Below are positions 47,431 to 59,999 of a stretch of DNA of 64,000 bases, piece after piece. Within the stretch, counting starts at the first letter, position 1. Every line of letters starts with the position of its first letter. The position numbers were made by a program, and so were the translations under genes. This DNA is from Vitellaria paradoxa. Its lineage: Eukaryota > Streptophyta > Magnoliopsida > Ericales > Sapotaceae. Under the pieces are notes generated by a model. The model was given only the letters and a program-made list of their open reading frames with translations, was not told the DNA's origin and did not search any database. Location: the NCBI GenBank assembly GCA_019916065.1, contig CM034240.1, positions 35,949,389 to 36,013,388 of the forward strand. The letters are read 5' to 3'.

Positions 47431-48180
47431 TTTCGTTTAAGTTAGTTAATGTTATTTATTTAATGAGATCCAGGGGTATGCCTCTGGATATGAAAGTATT
47501 ATTTATCTTTGGCTGGAGGAATGCTGCCGTGAAGTTGTACATTGACAATTTATTTTATTTAATATATTTTATTTCACCTTTCAGAAAAAAAGAATTAGAT
47601 GTGGTTTTTCAAGTAGTGGAGGATTGGTTGCGTCATGGGAGAATTATACGGAAAGTTACTCATTGTGGGAGACGATTGTGGTTAAAGTAGTTATTGACAG
47701 TTATTACACCATTTTTTCTATAAATACACAGAGAATACAGCAGAAAATAACTACAATTTTTTGCTAAGAAATTACTCTAATTTAGCTTGTTACTCATAAA
47801 CATTGCTATCTAGTTGACTTTTATTCTTTGAGATTAATAAACTCAATTTACTTTACTTTAAATTGTGTTTAATCTCAATGCACTTATTAAACATTAATAA
47901 ATTCTATTCATCCTACTCCTTAAAAAATCAGCAAATTTGATGAGTTTTATTTTTATTTGTATTTATTCTGGTCCGATTATAAAAAATTAATGAGTCTCAT
48001 TTAATTCTATTTCAATCTACGTCACTAGATATTCAAAAAAGTTCTATAATACAAGATCCAAATAACATGCATTTGCACTAATTAACTATTTTAAACTTTG
48101 CAAAAAAGCCACAGTTTATATTAAAAAATGGAAGTGTCACTCCTAGATCCAACCAATAATACTACAAAAAGGTACAGATA
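47431..48180. other. Intergenic DNA, no feature seen
   Basis: The first ~260 bp may still belong to the LINE 3' region. An open frame at 47424-47690 has no recognisable domain. The rest is AT-rich. Confidence 0.5.
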
Positions 48181-48970
48181 GGCCCTATTTGGTAATATTG
48201 CCATTTCTCTGTTTATATCTATATTTTCTGTTATCATTTTTTTCTAAAACAAAAGGTGAAACTGTATTTGAAAATGTAAATTTGTTTATAGTAATTAATT
48301 TTTATTTTGATAAAATGCTTAATTTTATTTAATTAAATTTGATAATGTATATTTTATATAAATTAAATTAAATTAAATATATTAAATTATTTTAATTATA
48401 TTATTTATTAAAAATAATTAAATAGAATGTATTTCATATTAATTTATTTAAATAAGTTAAATAAATAATTAATTAAATTAATAATAATTATTTAATTTAA
48501 TTTATGTAATTCAATTATATCATTTATTTTTTAAATTAATTAATTAATTAATTTAACAATATTATTTATTTAAAAATAATATGTATTTCACATTAATTTA
48601 GTTAAATAAATTAAATTAAATAATTAATTTAATTGAATTAATTCGGTTATATTATATTTATATTTTAAATTGATTAAATTAATTATATTATTTATTAAAA
48701 ATAATTTTAGTTTAATAAAAGATTTAAATAAAATAATTCATTTTAATGTGATGAAACAAAAATGAGTAAAGTTTTAAAATTGAAAAAATATTTAAAAAAG
48801 GAAAATAAATAAAAATACCTTTTCTTACATTTTTTTGTTTAATTTTTTTTGAAATCAAAAAAATAATTTTCAAAAAAATAAAAATTAATTTAATAAATAT
48901 ATTCTTATTACTTGTTTTCAAAATCTATAAATATAAATAAAAAAATAATAAACATAAACATTACAAGCTG
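48181..48970. repeat. AT-rich repeat, copy C
   Basis: The core (TTTATTTTGATAAAATGCTTAATTTTATT..., TATTTATTAAAAATAATT) is shared with 37850-38440 and 43880-44470. The left edge AGGCCCTATTTGGTAAT is inverted relative to GTTACCAAACCTAACC at the right edge of the 44470-44522 copy, suggesting a non-autonomous DNA element with short TIRs. Confidence 0.55.
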
Positions 48971-49385
48971 CACCATAGCTTTTTGAACATTCTATTAGAG
49001 ATAAAATTTCCCATAATAACGTCCACATGTCACCTTTCTATTTAGTTTTATGTTTTTTTTTTTTTCACAGTATTAATCATATATTATTGATATTATATCA
49101 AAAGGAAACAATACTAGCCTGGACCGCTGATAATTTCTAAATTTGGAGAAGCTTAAATATTTGGTAGAGTTTTTTTTTATTATTAATTAATACACCTTAA
49201 TCACCCACAATGTTCAATTAATTTTGAAAAAAAATTATAATCTATTCAAGTACTTTTATTCTTTACACTTCTTTAATATTTCGCAAACCATTAAAAGAGT
49301 TATATATATATTTTAAAATTAGTAATAATCAGATGGATCATCACCCACACATCTTAAGGGCATCTCGTATTATTATTAGTAGTTC

Positions 49386-49426
<41 letters not shown>

Positions 49427-49602
49427 TTTAACAAACCAAACACTCCCTTAGAATTCCTCTTACTGCTGTTGGAAAGGAAATCGATTATCAAATGTGGCCA
49501 CGATCTATATAAGCATTCCTTCCTCCTCTCTTCAAAATGGAAGAAACACAAATTAGAAAGAGTAATATCATACAATTTGAGAAATTTGTTGGGAACTATT
49601 AA
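48971..49602. other. AT-rich intergenic DNA with (ATT)n microsatellite
   Basis: ATT triplets run at about 49387-49424. No gene is seen. Confidence 0.6.
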
Positions 49603-49749
49603 GGATGTGTCTAGAGTGATAAAAAGTGAGATAAAATGAGATAAATTGTGGATTTGTAATTCGTACAGTGAAATAAAAAATAAATAATTTTTAAAAATTT
49701 TCAGTATTTTTTACCATTTTCACAATTTTTTATCACTTCAAACGGAGCC
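49603..49749. mobile_element. PIF/Harbinger-type MITE, copy 3
   Basis: GGATGTGTCTAGAGTGATAA at the left, TTATCACTTCAAACGGAGCC at the right, TAA on both sides (49600-49602 and 49750-49752), and the AGTGAGATAAAATGAGATAA core of the family. Confidence 0.8.
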
Positions 49750-50062
49750 TAAATTAATGAACTAATTACATTAGTTGGACCGAATTGAGTAATAAATTAT
49801 TTAAATCTTATTAAATTTAAAAATGTGATTTAACTTAATTTGTTAAATTTAAGTCTTATTTAAACATTTTATTAAACTTAAAAATATATTTAAACTTAAC
49901 TTGTAAAATTTTAATTAAATTAAATTAAATTATTTTATTTTATACAAATTTAAATTTATTAAATTCAGCTGGAGTTCTCGAAAGAATTTGTTAAGGAATC
50001 AAACATCAATGATATTTTAGCTTTTTGGTTGGTTGCACAACTCAACCTTCACGAACTTATCT

Positions 50063-51430
50063 TGTAATAACTTGAATTTTTCTCTTAAATAATTTAAAAA
50101 TTGAAAATTTGAAAATTTTTGGAATGATAAAATTAGTTAGAAAAATTTTCGAATTTAATTTCACCCTATGTGGGAGTTTAATGTAAAATTTCTAAACTTT
50201 TATCCAAACAATTCCTAACTCAATTATCTATTTGGTTAAATCCAAGCACATTAACTTATGGGTCAACCTTTTCTTTGACTCACCTCAACTCACTTCAACT
50301 CACTTTATCACTCACTGAGTTCACTCATGAATAGTAGCTCTAAATCATTTCCCGGCAAACTTTATTTTCCATCCATCCCTTCTTCCATACATCTCTTACA
50401 ATCTCTCAAATTATTTGGCTAATTAGACAAAAAGAAGACCCTACATTGATGACTTTAAAGCATCTTTTTCAAATTATTTAGCAAGCACGATTTAAACTCT
50501 TAAAGTATCTTTTAAAAAATTTTGTTAAACTTATCAAAAAGCTAGCATGATTCCCGGATCATGCCACCCATCTCCATCCATCCTCCAACACCTCTCTTAA
50601 ATTATGTGGTTAGATAGTCAAAAAAGTAAAGCTAGATTATTTAGATTATACTACCTAATGCATAATCCTACTTTAGTGACTTTCAAGTCTAGGAAGTAGA
50701 GGTTGTTTTTCTCTACCGATACTTTCTGTACACTCTCATAACTTCCTATAAATTTGTATGCCTTCAAAGAGAAAAAAATAAGAGAAAAAAATAAATCATT
50801 ATTTAGTGAGGTTGGAGATTTGGTGTTGCTTGGAGGAAGAGAAAGGCTTGAAATTTTCCAATTGGGTGGTGTTCAAAGCTCAACTCCTCTTTCCTTCTCA
50901 GACTTGGTCATCAATATCTTCATTGAGGTAGGATGACGAACCTCCTAAAATGTATTTGATGCCTTTTCTGGGTTTAAAGTGTGAAACTTGATTGTGATAA
51001 AAATAAATACCCGCATATTGGGGGTAGGGAAGCCGAAACTTTGACTGATATAGCCCAGCATGCTGACAGCTCTTTGTTTGTAACTTCTTATGTGTTTCTG
51101 ACCTCTAAAACAGTGGAATTAGGTTTTGGCTAAAACATAAAAGTTGTAGCCCTTTAAGTTTTCTTTCCAACCCAAAAAGATTTGCATCAATCCAATTTGT
51201 GAGTCAAAAGTTATGCTCAAAATACTGAGCACGTGTAAAATTGTATCTTCTGAACAAACTGAATTCAAGACTGTTTTTGCACCTTTAGACCTGAGAATTT
51301 TAAGAAGTGTAAAACATGAAAGTTGTAGGTCTTAAAGTCTAGTTTCTACATATATAAAGTTTATAGATATCGGAGTTCTGCTCTATTTTATATAAAGTTT
51401 CTTTTAAGCTGCTATCTTTGCTTAGCCTTT
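50063..51430 (+). repeat. Decayed LTR-like fragment
   Basis: It begins TGTAATAACTTGAATTTTTC in the style of plant gypsy LTRs. Further on it carries ACATAAAAGTTGTAGCCCTTT, TCCAACCCAAAAAGATTTG and GAGTCAAAAGTTATG, wording that recurs in many plant LTRs as I recall. The 3' terminus was not identified. Confidence 0.45.
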
Positions 51431-53767
51431 AATTGATACTTATTTAGATTTTTTTTTTTAGAATATTATGTTTAAAGATTTATTTAAATTTTCAATTACC
51501 TTCTGATAGTTATTGTTATGTTAATAATTTCTATTGATGTGTAATTTTGTTCATAAGGCCTGATATAGTAAAATACTTATACTATTTGATATAATACTGA
51601 AGTGGACTGTTAAGTTGATGTTACTTAGTTGTCTTCCAATTAATATGAAATTATTTTAAACTGGATATTATGTATTATTTGACACTCTAATATTTATGAT
51701 AACTAACTTAGACAATCAGTTTCATCATGAATAGTTGGATAACTTATTCAAACTAAAATGGCTAAGTAGAACCAAGTAATTGATAAAATGCCCAAATGAA
51801 CTAAGGGACTTATTCTTTCCTCATTTGGTCTTCCTTAAATGAATTTGATTGATTCTTTTAGGCATTGTTTTGTCAACCTAACAAGTTATAAACTACAAAA
51901 AAAAAAAAAAAAAAACCTAACAAGTTATATAACTATATTTTTTAAGTGAATTTAAGAAACTTATTTAATACCTTCCTAAATATTGGAATAATTTTATGGA
52001 TATTTGTGAATATCTTGAAGCCGAAAACATATGATAAGGGTTTGATTACAAAGAAGATGATGATTGAAAATTTATTCAAATTATTTTGAATAAAATAAAA
52101 CTTATAAATTTTTCTAAAATTAAATATAGGTTCAAAGAGCTATGTATTATCTTTATATTCCATAAAATAATAAAAAAAATGTAAAAGAGGCAAAAACTGA
52201 GATCGCAATCAATGATGTTCGAACTTGCGATTTCAAATCTCAATTAGGGTCGCCCACCCACTGAGCTGCCAACCTCGGCTTAATTAATATATCATTAGAA
52301 ATAATTTTATTCTTATCAAAGGTGGTACGACAAACTTGTCAAAACAATTAATGAAAATACTAATTTGAATTCGAATTTTTTTTTTTTACTTACTACTTGT
52401 TAATTTACATGTAATACCTACCTTTGTGATAATAATATTGGTGACTATGTTAAATCTTTGATTTATTGAGAATTATTATTAAATTATGGATTTAGATAAA
52501 GTACTTAAAAATATACTGCATGTGACTGAATAATCCCATTTTTGATTAATCGCCTGAAAACATTGCCGGTTAAAAATGTCTTATTTTCATACAAGGTACC
52601 ATTGGGAATGTAAAAGGGTGAGAAGAAATTAAGGCATTTGGTGCTAAAGTTATTTTTGGCAATGGGGTCATAGGTGGGTAGAAAATGGCCTTTTAGATGG
52701 AGATGGGAACATATGCATTTCATTTGGGAGATGCTCCCTTCTGACCTGGCCAGTCAAGTAGTCGGTCGCGACGGCTAGGTTTTTGGTGGGTGATACCGTC
52801 GGACTGCATTAGATGCTAAGTCTGTAAAGTCACTGGTTCCCAAGGCTGGGGGTAGAGGAGGATAGAAATATGATTACCTTAGGAGGATTTAGATTAAACC
52901 CCTTTATCAAATTTTACTATGACTGACAATCTCTTTTGCTTATGTATGAATGATGTGTTAGAATTATTTAATTATATTTAATTCTTTTAGATGAATATTT
53001 TATAAAAAGATGTAAAATATATATATATGTATATACACACGAAACCTGTATCGCTATGAGGTTTGATCCCGAGACCTTGAAAATCTTAATCTGAGATCCC
53101 TACCACTGCGACACAGATTTCATTGTGGTACACACATCAACATTTAACTATTTTTACATGTAAGTAAAATAGTAGTTACGGTGACGGTTTCATCAAACCG
53201 TTGTAAGTATAATTTACATTATTCAGTTGGGATCTATTGAATTAATTGTTGCATGAACAGTATACCACCTAATCACATTCACTGTAGTGGATCACCTAAT
53301 ACAGTGTAGTATTACAACCACTGCATATAGGCACCTAGAAGATTCTGATTACTAGGCTTTAGTAGCTCAGCCCTTGTGAGAATATTTTTTTCAGGATATT
53401 AAGCACAAGGATACTGAAAATGAGTTGGAAAGAGATTAATTTCTTTTAAATATTCCATCAGAAGAGTTATCTATTTTTTTTCTTACGCAGCATTGGAAGA
53501 CTTTATTTATTATTGTGATCTGTAATAATAATTGTTAAATAATTGTAATTATTAAGTTTAGACTTAATTAGCTGTTATTTGGTATGTAATGTTAATCGCA
53601 TGGTTGGGACGCTTAGATGGCTCTGTAATACTATTCTCTATCTTTATTTTGTGTCCTGTAGTTGAATCCCATCAAATGATTAGTCTAATGACTTATAAAT
53701 ATTGTTTGGGATAAACAAAGGATTTTGAATACCTTAAATTTTTATTGCGAGTCAACCCTAGTTTGGA
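51431..53767. other. Intergenic DNA with micro-insertion and two tRNA-like scraps
   Basis: At 52210-52280 (TGTTCGAACTTGCGATTTC...CCACTGAGCTGCCAACC) and 53040-53120 (GGTTTGATCCCGAGACC...TACCACTGCGACACAG) there are tRNA-like B-box words, possibly SINE relics; no cloverleaf was folded. 52740-52860 is a GC-richer block of unknown origin. No gene is called. Confidence 0.4.
51875..51930 (+). mobile_element. Poly(A) micro-insertion with 16-bp target duplication
   Basis: AACCTAACAAGTTATA is present at 51875-51890 and 51915-51930. Between them are only AACTAC and 18 A. This is the signature of target-primed reverse transcription that stopped almost at once. Confidence 0.65.
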
Positions 53768-53772
53768 GAAAA

Positions 53773-56168
53773 TGTAACACCTAGTATTTAAATTTGACAA
53801 TTTATATATTATTTTGAGCTGATAAAATATTAAATTGGAGATAGAGTTTAATTATTTTATTTTTCTAGACTGAAAATAATCTAAAATAGTGTTAGATTGG
53901 ACAAATTGGGCCTAGGGCCCGTTCTTTTTCTCTTCTTTCCTTCATCTTCTTTCGTTTCCTTTCAATTTCTTTTTTTTTTCTTCTTGCTTTTCATGTTTTT
54001 TTTCTTTTTTGGGTCGTGGGTTTCCAGGGGAGACCACGGGGAGAGAGAAAAGAGAGAGAGAGGGAAAGAGAGGGAAGAGAGAGAGGGATTTAGGAAGGAA
54101 GGAAGGGAGGTAGACCCGGATAGTTTTTGACGCTGTGAACGCTATGGCGATGTCCGTTTCGTGTAATTTTACTCGAGGTGGGAGAAATCGACGCCTAAAA
54201 GTTTGTTGACTAAACTAAAATATCTTTATTTCTCATTTTCTCTTTAGATCTGAGGTAAATGAGACCTATATTTGTGTTCTAGACGTTGCAATGATCATTT
54301 TGGTATATTTATATACTTGATTTGGTGAAGTTTTGTGAGATATGTGTGTGTATATATATATATATGGGTGTGTATATATATGTGTATATATGTTAAATTT
54401 TTCATACTTTTGAGTTATGATAATTACATAAGTGATATATAGAGATTTTAAGATAAAGTTTTATATGTTCATTTTGTATGGAAGTGATTAAATTTAGACT
54501 GACAATCGAAAGTCAGTCCAAAATTGAAAGCCATTTCGCTGGGCGTTCACTGGAGAAGAAACGGGAAAAATAAAAAGAAAAAGAAAAAAAAAGGAGAAAA
54601 GAATAGAAAAAATAGTTAGAGATATTACAATTTGGGCCCAAAACTTTTAGATAATCACAAATTGGCCCTTAAAGTTTTGGGTAATTATAAAATAGCCCCC
54701 AAAATTTTAGATAATTACAAAATGGCCCCCAAGAGTTTAAATAATTACAAAGTAGACCCCAAAGGTTTAAATAATTACAAAATGGCTCCTAAAGTTTGGA
54801 AAAAATTCGATTTTACCCCTAAAGAATTGGGGAGGATCATAATGTTGCTCCTAGAGTTATGGAAAATTATAGTTGATGTTATAGAATTGGGAAGATGTTA
54901 GAAAAATTGTAAATTTTAATATTTTAAGGCATGCTTTGTTTTATGTTAATAATTGTGAAAAAGAATTATTATATATGATTGAGCATATTATGTGCATTAG
55001 AGTTGGGGTAGCATCATCTGGTCTATGTTGAGGATATTGATTGGCTGAGAGTGCCATATTTATATTGTGACGTGCTGAGTCACGGTTATATATGTAGACT
55101 GGGTTCACGATTTGACAAATATATGAGATTTTGAAAATACTAGATAATTCCCAGTCGATATATATATTACTAAAGATTAATCATTTGGAGTTGGATATTA
55201 ATATTAAAGTGAGATATTATGGGATTTTCTCCGGATTGTAGCCGGACCCTGCTTGAGATGAGCGGATGCTTGCTTGAAATGAGTGGATGCCTGCGTCAGA
55301 TAAGTGGATGCCTGACTAGGGATGTAACACAGTTCCCTAGCAGACGAGCCAGGGGATGTAATACGGTTCCCCATTTGGTTTATATATATTGAGATAATGT
55401 GATTGTTACATTTATTGATGAGATGTAGGGATGATTATATTGATCATGAGTTTGGTCATGACATAAGGGAAAAAAAATCAGGAACTACGGTGACCTGATT
55501 CCCAATATGGGATACGTAGGCAGCTCAGGTAAGAGTAACCTGAGTCCGGTCTTAACTTGGGATAAGGTTTGAGTAGATGGGAATTGGAGAATTACACTAC
55601 ATTACATATGCATTTTTATATTATGTTTGCATTGCATAACATGACATGTGCATTTTATATTATATTTGGTTGCTATTATTGTGAGTTATATTGTATGTTT
55701 GAGCATATTCATTAGAACACACTTGCATGGTTCTACTTAATGGGTTGGTCAACTTACTCTATCTATATTACGGGTAATCCGACGAGGCCAAGAAATAGCC
55801 AGTCGGAACTGAGTTGAGATCGATAGATTGATCTGTTACGGAATTTTACTTATATTGAGATGTTGTATTCCCCTTTGTGTGTGCCCTGGGGGTGTGGGTC
55901 CCAAAGTTAATTTATATATGAGATTGCATTGTTGTTGATGAGACTTATGCGACTGTGTCAGTCTTAAATTTAGTCACTAGGGTGTGGCCTTAAATTTACT
56001 GCGATTGACGATGTTTATTTATTTTATATGGGAATGAGGAACATATTTACTTGTTCTGACGGTTGTTAGTGCATTGAAACTCGACCTTGGCATATGTTTT
56101 TATTAAATTTATTTTGTTCTCATATTCTCATGCCGTCCATCCCGGACAATTAAGTTAGGGGCGTGACA
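53773..56168 (+). mobile_element. Solo LTR of a gypsy-type retrotransposon (2396 bp), TSD GAAAA
   Basis: It starts TGTAACACCTAG and ends TTAGGGGCGTGACA, with the 5-bp duplication GAAAA at 53768-53772 and 56169-56173. No internal coding region is present. It contains CT/GA-rich tracts (53920-54110), a tandem repeat array (54632-54810), a 3x21-bp repeat (55253-55315) and the GGGATACGTAGGCAGCTC block common in plant gypsy LTRs. Confidence 0.88.
54632..54810 (+). repeat. ~30-bp tandem repeat array inside the solo LTR
   Basis: Six degenerate units of the type TAATTACAAAATGGCCCCCAA + AGTTTA. The apparent 89-aa frame here is periodic (about 10 residues: NYKMAPK) because of the repeat and is not regarded as a gene. 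Confidence 0.8.
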
Positions 56169-56173
56169 GAAAA

Positions 56174-56807
56174 ATTTTGAGGTATGTCAGCGTGTTATTA
56201 TCATCTTATTTTTATAGTCAAACAAATAATCTTAAGTCACCATCGGGCATTTAGATTATCAAAATCCTAGGCGTGACATATCTCACTTCAAAAGCATCAA
56301 TCCTATCACATGATTTGGCAAGAGATTACTATTAAAAATACCAAAGCTTTGTTTGATTAAAAAAAGAATTACATAAAAAAATTCAATTTTTTAGTAGTTT
56401 TTTTTTCAGTTTTATATATTTATTTTACAAAATTTAATTTTTTTTCAGAAATGGAAACTTCTAAACGTATTAACTTTATTCGTTAAAAAAAAATTAAAAA
56501 TTTATGTTTATTAGGATAAAAGTTGTATATTTAGATAAAATAATTAAAAAAATTTTGTTTTTTTTATTTTTTAAACTTTTATTTGAAAATTTTTTATTTT
56601 TTTTTTCAATATAGTTAACATGGCTAAAATTACATTGTCTAAAAAAAAATTAAATTTTGATTAGAGTGAAAAAAAAAAAAAAAGTTACAGCCTAAGAATT
56701 TTCAAAATTAGAAACTAGGAGAAGAAGATCGATCTTTTTTTTGGGGGGGGGGGGGCGTGTATGTGCGCTAGGGAAAAAGGTATTGAGAGACGGACGTGGA
56801 GTTGGAG
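56174..56807. other. 5' flank of the transporter locus
   Basis: A second LTR-end motif (CCTAGGCGTGACA) lies at about 56266-56278, so the solo LTR sits beside an older LTR remnant. A long poly-G run at 56742-56753 precedes the start codon by about 55 bp. Promoter elements could not be assigned. Confidence 0.5.
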
Positions 56808-59800
56808 ATGGAGGATCAAATAATTGCTTTAGCAACAACAGGGGGAAACTCTCGCATCACTCGTCATCGTTCTCCGAGAAAACGAGGAGGTTGGAAAGCC
56901 ATAGGATACGTTCTAGGTAATGTAATTTAAACTATTATGTACATTGCAAAATCCAATCACATGCATTAATTATATATATATATATATTTTTTTTTTTTTC
57001 TGTGTAAAATTTCTATATATACATTTGTGTAAGTGGGTTTGATCTGTCTGTCTGATCAAATCATGCATCATTCATGCATGTAAGTTACTTATTATTATTA
57101 TTATTATTATTATTATTTTAATTTTGATTATGAAGGAAATGAATCGTTCGAGAAGTTGGCTTCGATGAGTTTGATAGCTAACATAACAGTGTATCTACGT
57201 ACAAAGTACAACATGGAGGGTGTACTTCTAGTAAATGTGGTTAGTATATGGTCTGGCTCTTCCAAGCATTACAACCTGACCGGGTGCCATCCTCGCTGAT
57301 GCTTATCTGGGGAGGTTTCTTACCCTCCTCATTGGGTCAATCTTCTCTTTTCTGGTACCGTCCATTATACACCCCATTCTCAAAACTTTTCAAGGGTTTC
57401 TTTTAAAGAATTGTAAAATACTATTATAATCACAAAGAAGAAGGAGGAGGAGGAGGAGGAGGAGGAGGAGCAAGAGGAGGAATTACACTTAATTATGTTT
57501 TTTGATGTAATCTACACTTACCGTTTTTTTTTCCCGTACAAGTCACCTCTCAACTAATTTGTACTGGTGTCTACGTGTAGTTATTAGTGTATTTCGTTCA
57601 AAATCATTATACGATGATGTTTTCCATTTGAAAATTAACAGTGGAAATATAAGGTGAAAGGTACGGAATAATTATGCGATCGGTGTAGTCGAACTGTTGT
57701 ATTTTACCACTAATATCCCAATAGAATTTGTACTTCTAATTGTACTAGTTTTGATTTAGTTCCAATGTAAATCCCGTTTGTCCAGTTAGGCTCACATGAC
57801 AGAATTTCTAATAACATTGGACTTGGAACTGAATCGAAGGAAAAGGGGTAAAGTAGTACAATTGAAAGTACAAATACTAAATGGGATTGATGGTAAAATA
57901 TAGGAGTATTAAGTGTATTTTTCTCCCAAATATAAATATATATATATATATATATCAAAAATGAATAATGCGTTCTGTTGTAATTGAAGTGCATTTATTT
58001 GGGTTTACTATTTTGAGATTTGAAATGATAGATCCACAATAGTTTCATACCATCGTGGTTACATTTTCTGGTTATATAGCATATAGTCTTGAACTTAATT
58101 TTGATAAATTGATGTGTAAATTGTTTATTACACCAAATTGCAAGAATTGTCTGTAGAAGTTTTATGCCAAAGTAGCATTTTCCACAATGGAATTGTTGTA
58201 AGCTAGAATTCAGAATATTTCATAAGTTTATGACCATAAATCTTAGATTTTGAGCAAATAGTGTGTGTTTATTTTTTTGGTATATTAACTGATCATTCGT
58301 TACCTGGAAAATTTTCTTCTTCTGAACCCCATTTGGAATTTGGATGGTTAGCTAAACAGAAATTAAAAAAAAAAAAAAAAAGAAAAGAAAAAAAACAGTG
58401 CTTGTTTTGATTACTATCAATGCTTTCCAATTCTACATTTTTCTGACTTTTACTCCTCTGATCTAATCAAAGCCAAAGATTCTTGTACTCTGAATTCCTA
58501 ATTTTTCACAACTTTTTCTTTCTAAAATCCAACAAAGGCTTCGAAAGTCATTTCTTTGTGTTGGTCTCTAACAGGGCATGGGAATGGTAGCACTCACTGC
58601 AGGAATATCTAATCTGAGACCTCCTTCCTGCCAAGGGGATTCCGGATGCCCCCAGCCTCAGACATGGCAGCTTGGCTTCCTCTTTGTGAGCTTTGCCCTG
58701 CTAGCAATAGGTTCAGGCTGCATGCGACCCTGCAACATTGCCTTTGGAGCCGATCAATTCGACACGAGGACAGAGAAGGGAAGATCACAGCTCAAGAGTT
58801 TTTTTTCACTGGTGGTACTTCTCATTCACCATAGCTCTCTTGATAGCCCTCACTGTGGTGGTCTACATCCAGACCAATGTGAGTTGGGTTTTGGGTTTCG
58901 CCCTCCCAACTGGCTTTTTTGCCCTCTCCATTTTCATTTTCTTGCTTGGTTGCCATGTTTATGTCCACAAGAAGTCTCGAGGGAGTGTGTTCATGGACAT
59001 GGTTAAGGTAATTAGCGCTGCCTGGTGGAAGAGGAAGGTGACTATAGTGCCAGCATCCAAGTTTTACAATCCTCCCACCAGCGAATCTGAGCATCAAGAT
59101 AGTCTTCTCGCTTGCACCAATGGGTTTAAGTGCTTGGATAAGGCTGCTATTATTGTTGATCCAAGTGAGCTAAATGGCAAAGGGGTAGCTGAGAATAATT
59201 GGAGGCTATGCAGTGTTCAACAAGTCGAGATATTGAAATGTTTAGTGGGGATTGGGCCAGTTTGGTTTGCTGGAATCACTTGTTTCATAGCTATGGACCA
59301 GATGAACATGTTTGGGATCCTCCAAACGAATTCAATCAAACATCTATATAGGCAACTTCAAAGTCCCCCCTGGCTGGATGGGACTTTCATCAATGTTCGC
59401 CCTCGCAACGTGGATTTTCATCTACGAGTGCGTATACGTCCCCTCCATTAAGAAATTCACTAAAAGAGAAGACGCGAGGTTGTCAACAAAGCAAAAGATT
59501 AGAATTTGGCATTCTGATCTCTGTCATATGCATGTTGTTGGCCGGTTTTATTAAGAGGAAGCATCGCGAATCAGCTTTAGAACACCACTCCTTCGCTTCA
59601 CCCATGAGCACCGCGATACTTTTGCCCCAGTTTATTCTATCAGGCTTGGTTGAAGCCTTTGCTGCGGTCGCTATAATGGAATTCTTCAACAACCAAATTT
59701 CAGAAAGCATAAGAGGCGTAGCAGGATCAATGTTCTTTCTCAGCTTGTCCATGGCAAGCTACCTAAACTCAGCCCTTGTCAATATTGTTCACAGCTTGAG

Positions 59801-59999
59801 TGGGATGAATGGAAAGCCTCCGTGGTTTGGCGGCCATGAGCTTAACACGAACAGGCTTGACTACTTTTACTTCATCATTGCTGGTTTGGAAGTTATCAAC
59901 TTCATATACTTCGATTTCTTTGCCGGTCACTACATTTTTACTGATGTTGCTAGCAGAAATGAAGACTCGACAGAGACCTCTATTGAATCTAGTTCATGA
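56808..59999 (+). pseudogene. NPF2.8: NRT1/PTR family (NPF2.8-like) transporter locus, 3 exons, frame broken by single-base indels
   Basis: Exons 56808-56916, 57136-57354 and 58575-59999 join with GT-AG introns and agreeing phases. The protein reads like a proton-coupled nitrate/peptide-type major facilitator: GNESFEKLASMSLIANITVYL, ADAYLGRFLTLL, MRPCNIAFGADQFDT, WWYFSFTIALLIALTVVVYIQ, WRLCSVQQVEILK, SIRGVAGSMFFLS, NTNRLDYFYF. From memory, Arabidopsis NPF2.8 is closest (about 560 aa; this locus spans about 584 codons). The frame is lost by: three indels at 57266-57284 (net +1), an extra T in the 8-T run 58799-58806, an extra base at about 59329, and an extra T at 59505-59507. Each shift is cleanly restored by the next piece. 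It may be a young pseudogene or contain consensus sequencing errors. Substrate is unknown. Confidence 0.85.
57436..57482 (+). repeat. (GGA)n microsatellite in intron 2 of the transporter
   Basis: GAAGAAGGAGGAGG-type triplets run for about 47 bp, within the 1220-bp intron 57355-58574. The intron otherwise shows only AT-rich DNA and poly-A at 58366-58395. Confidence 0.85.

Noticed and set aside
52210..53120. tRNA-like words suggesting tRNA genes
   Set aside because: Only B-box-like segments are present; no acceptor stem or full cloverleaf could be built, so SINE relic is at most a weak suggestion.
53897..54130. 77-aa open frame (F/S then E/R-rich)
   Set aside because: It arises from CT- and GA-rich low-complexity DNA inside the solo LTR.
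54632..54901. 89-aa frame with a 10-residue periodic NYKMAPK-like pattern
   Set aside because: It is the translation of a ~30-bp tandem array inside a solo LTR; the parent strand shows no other coding evidence.
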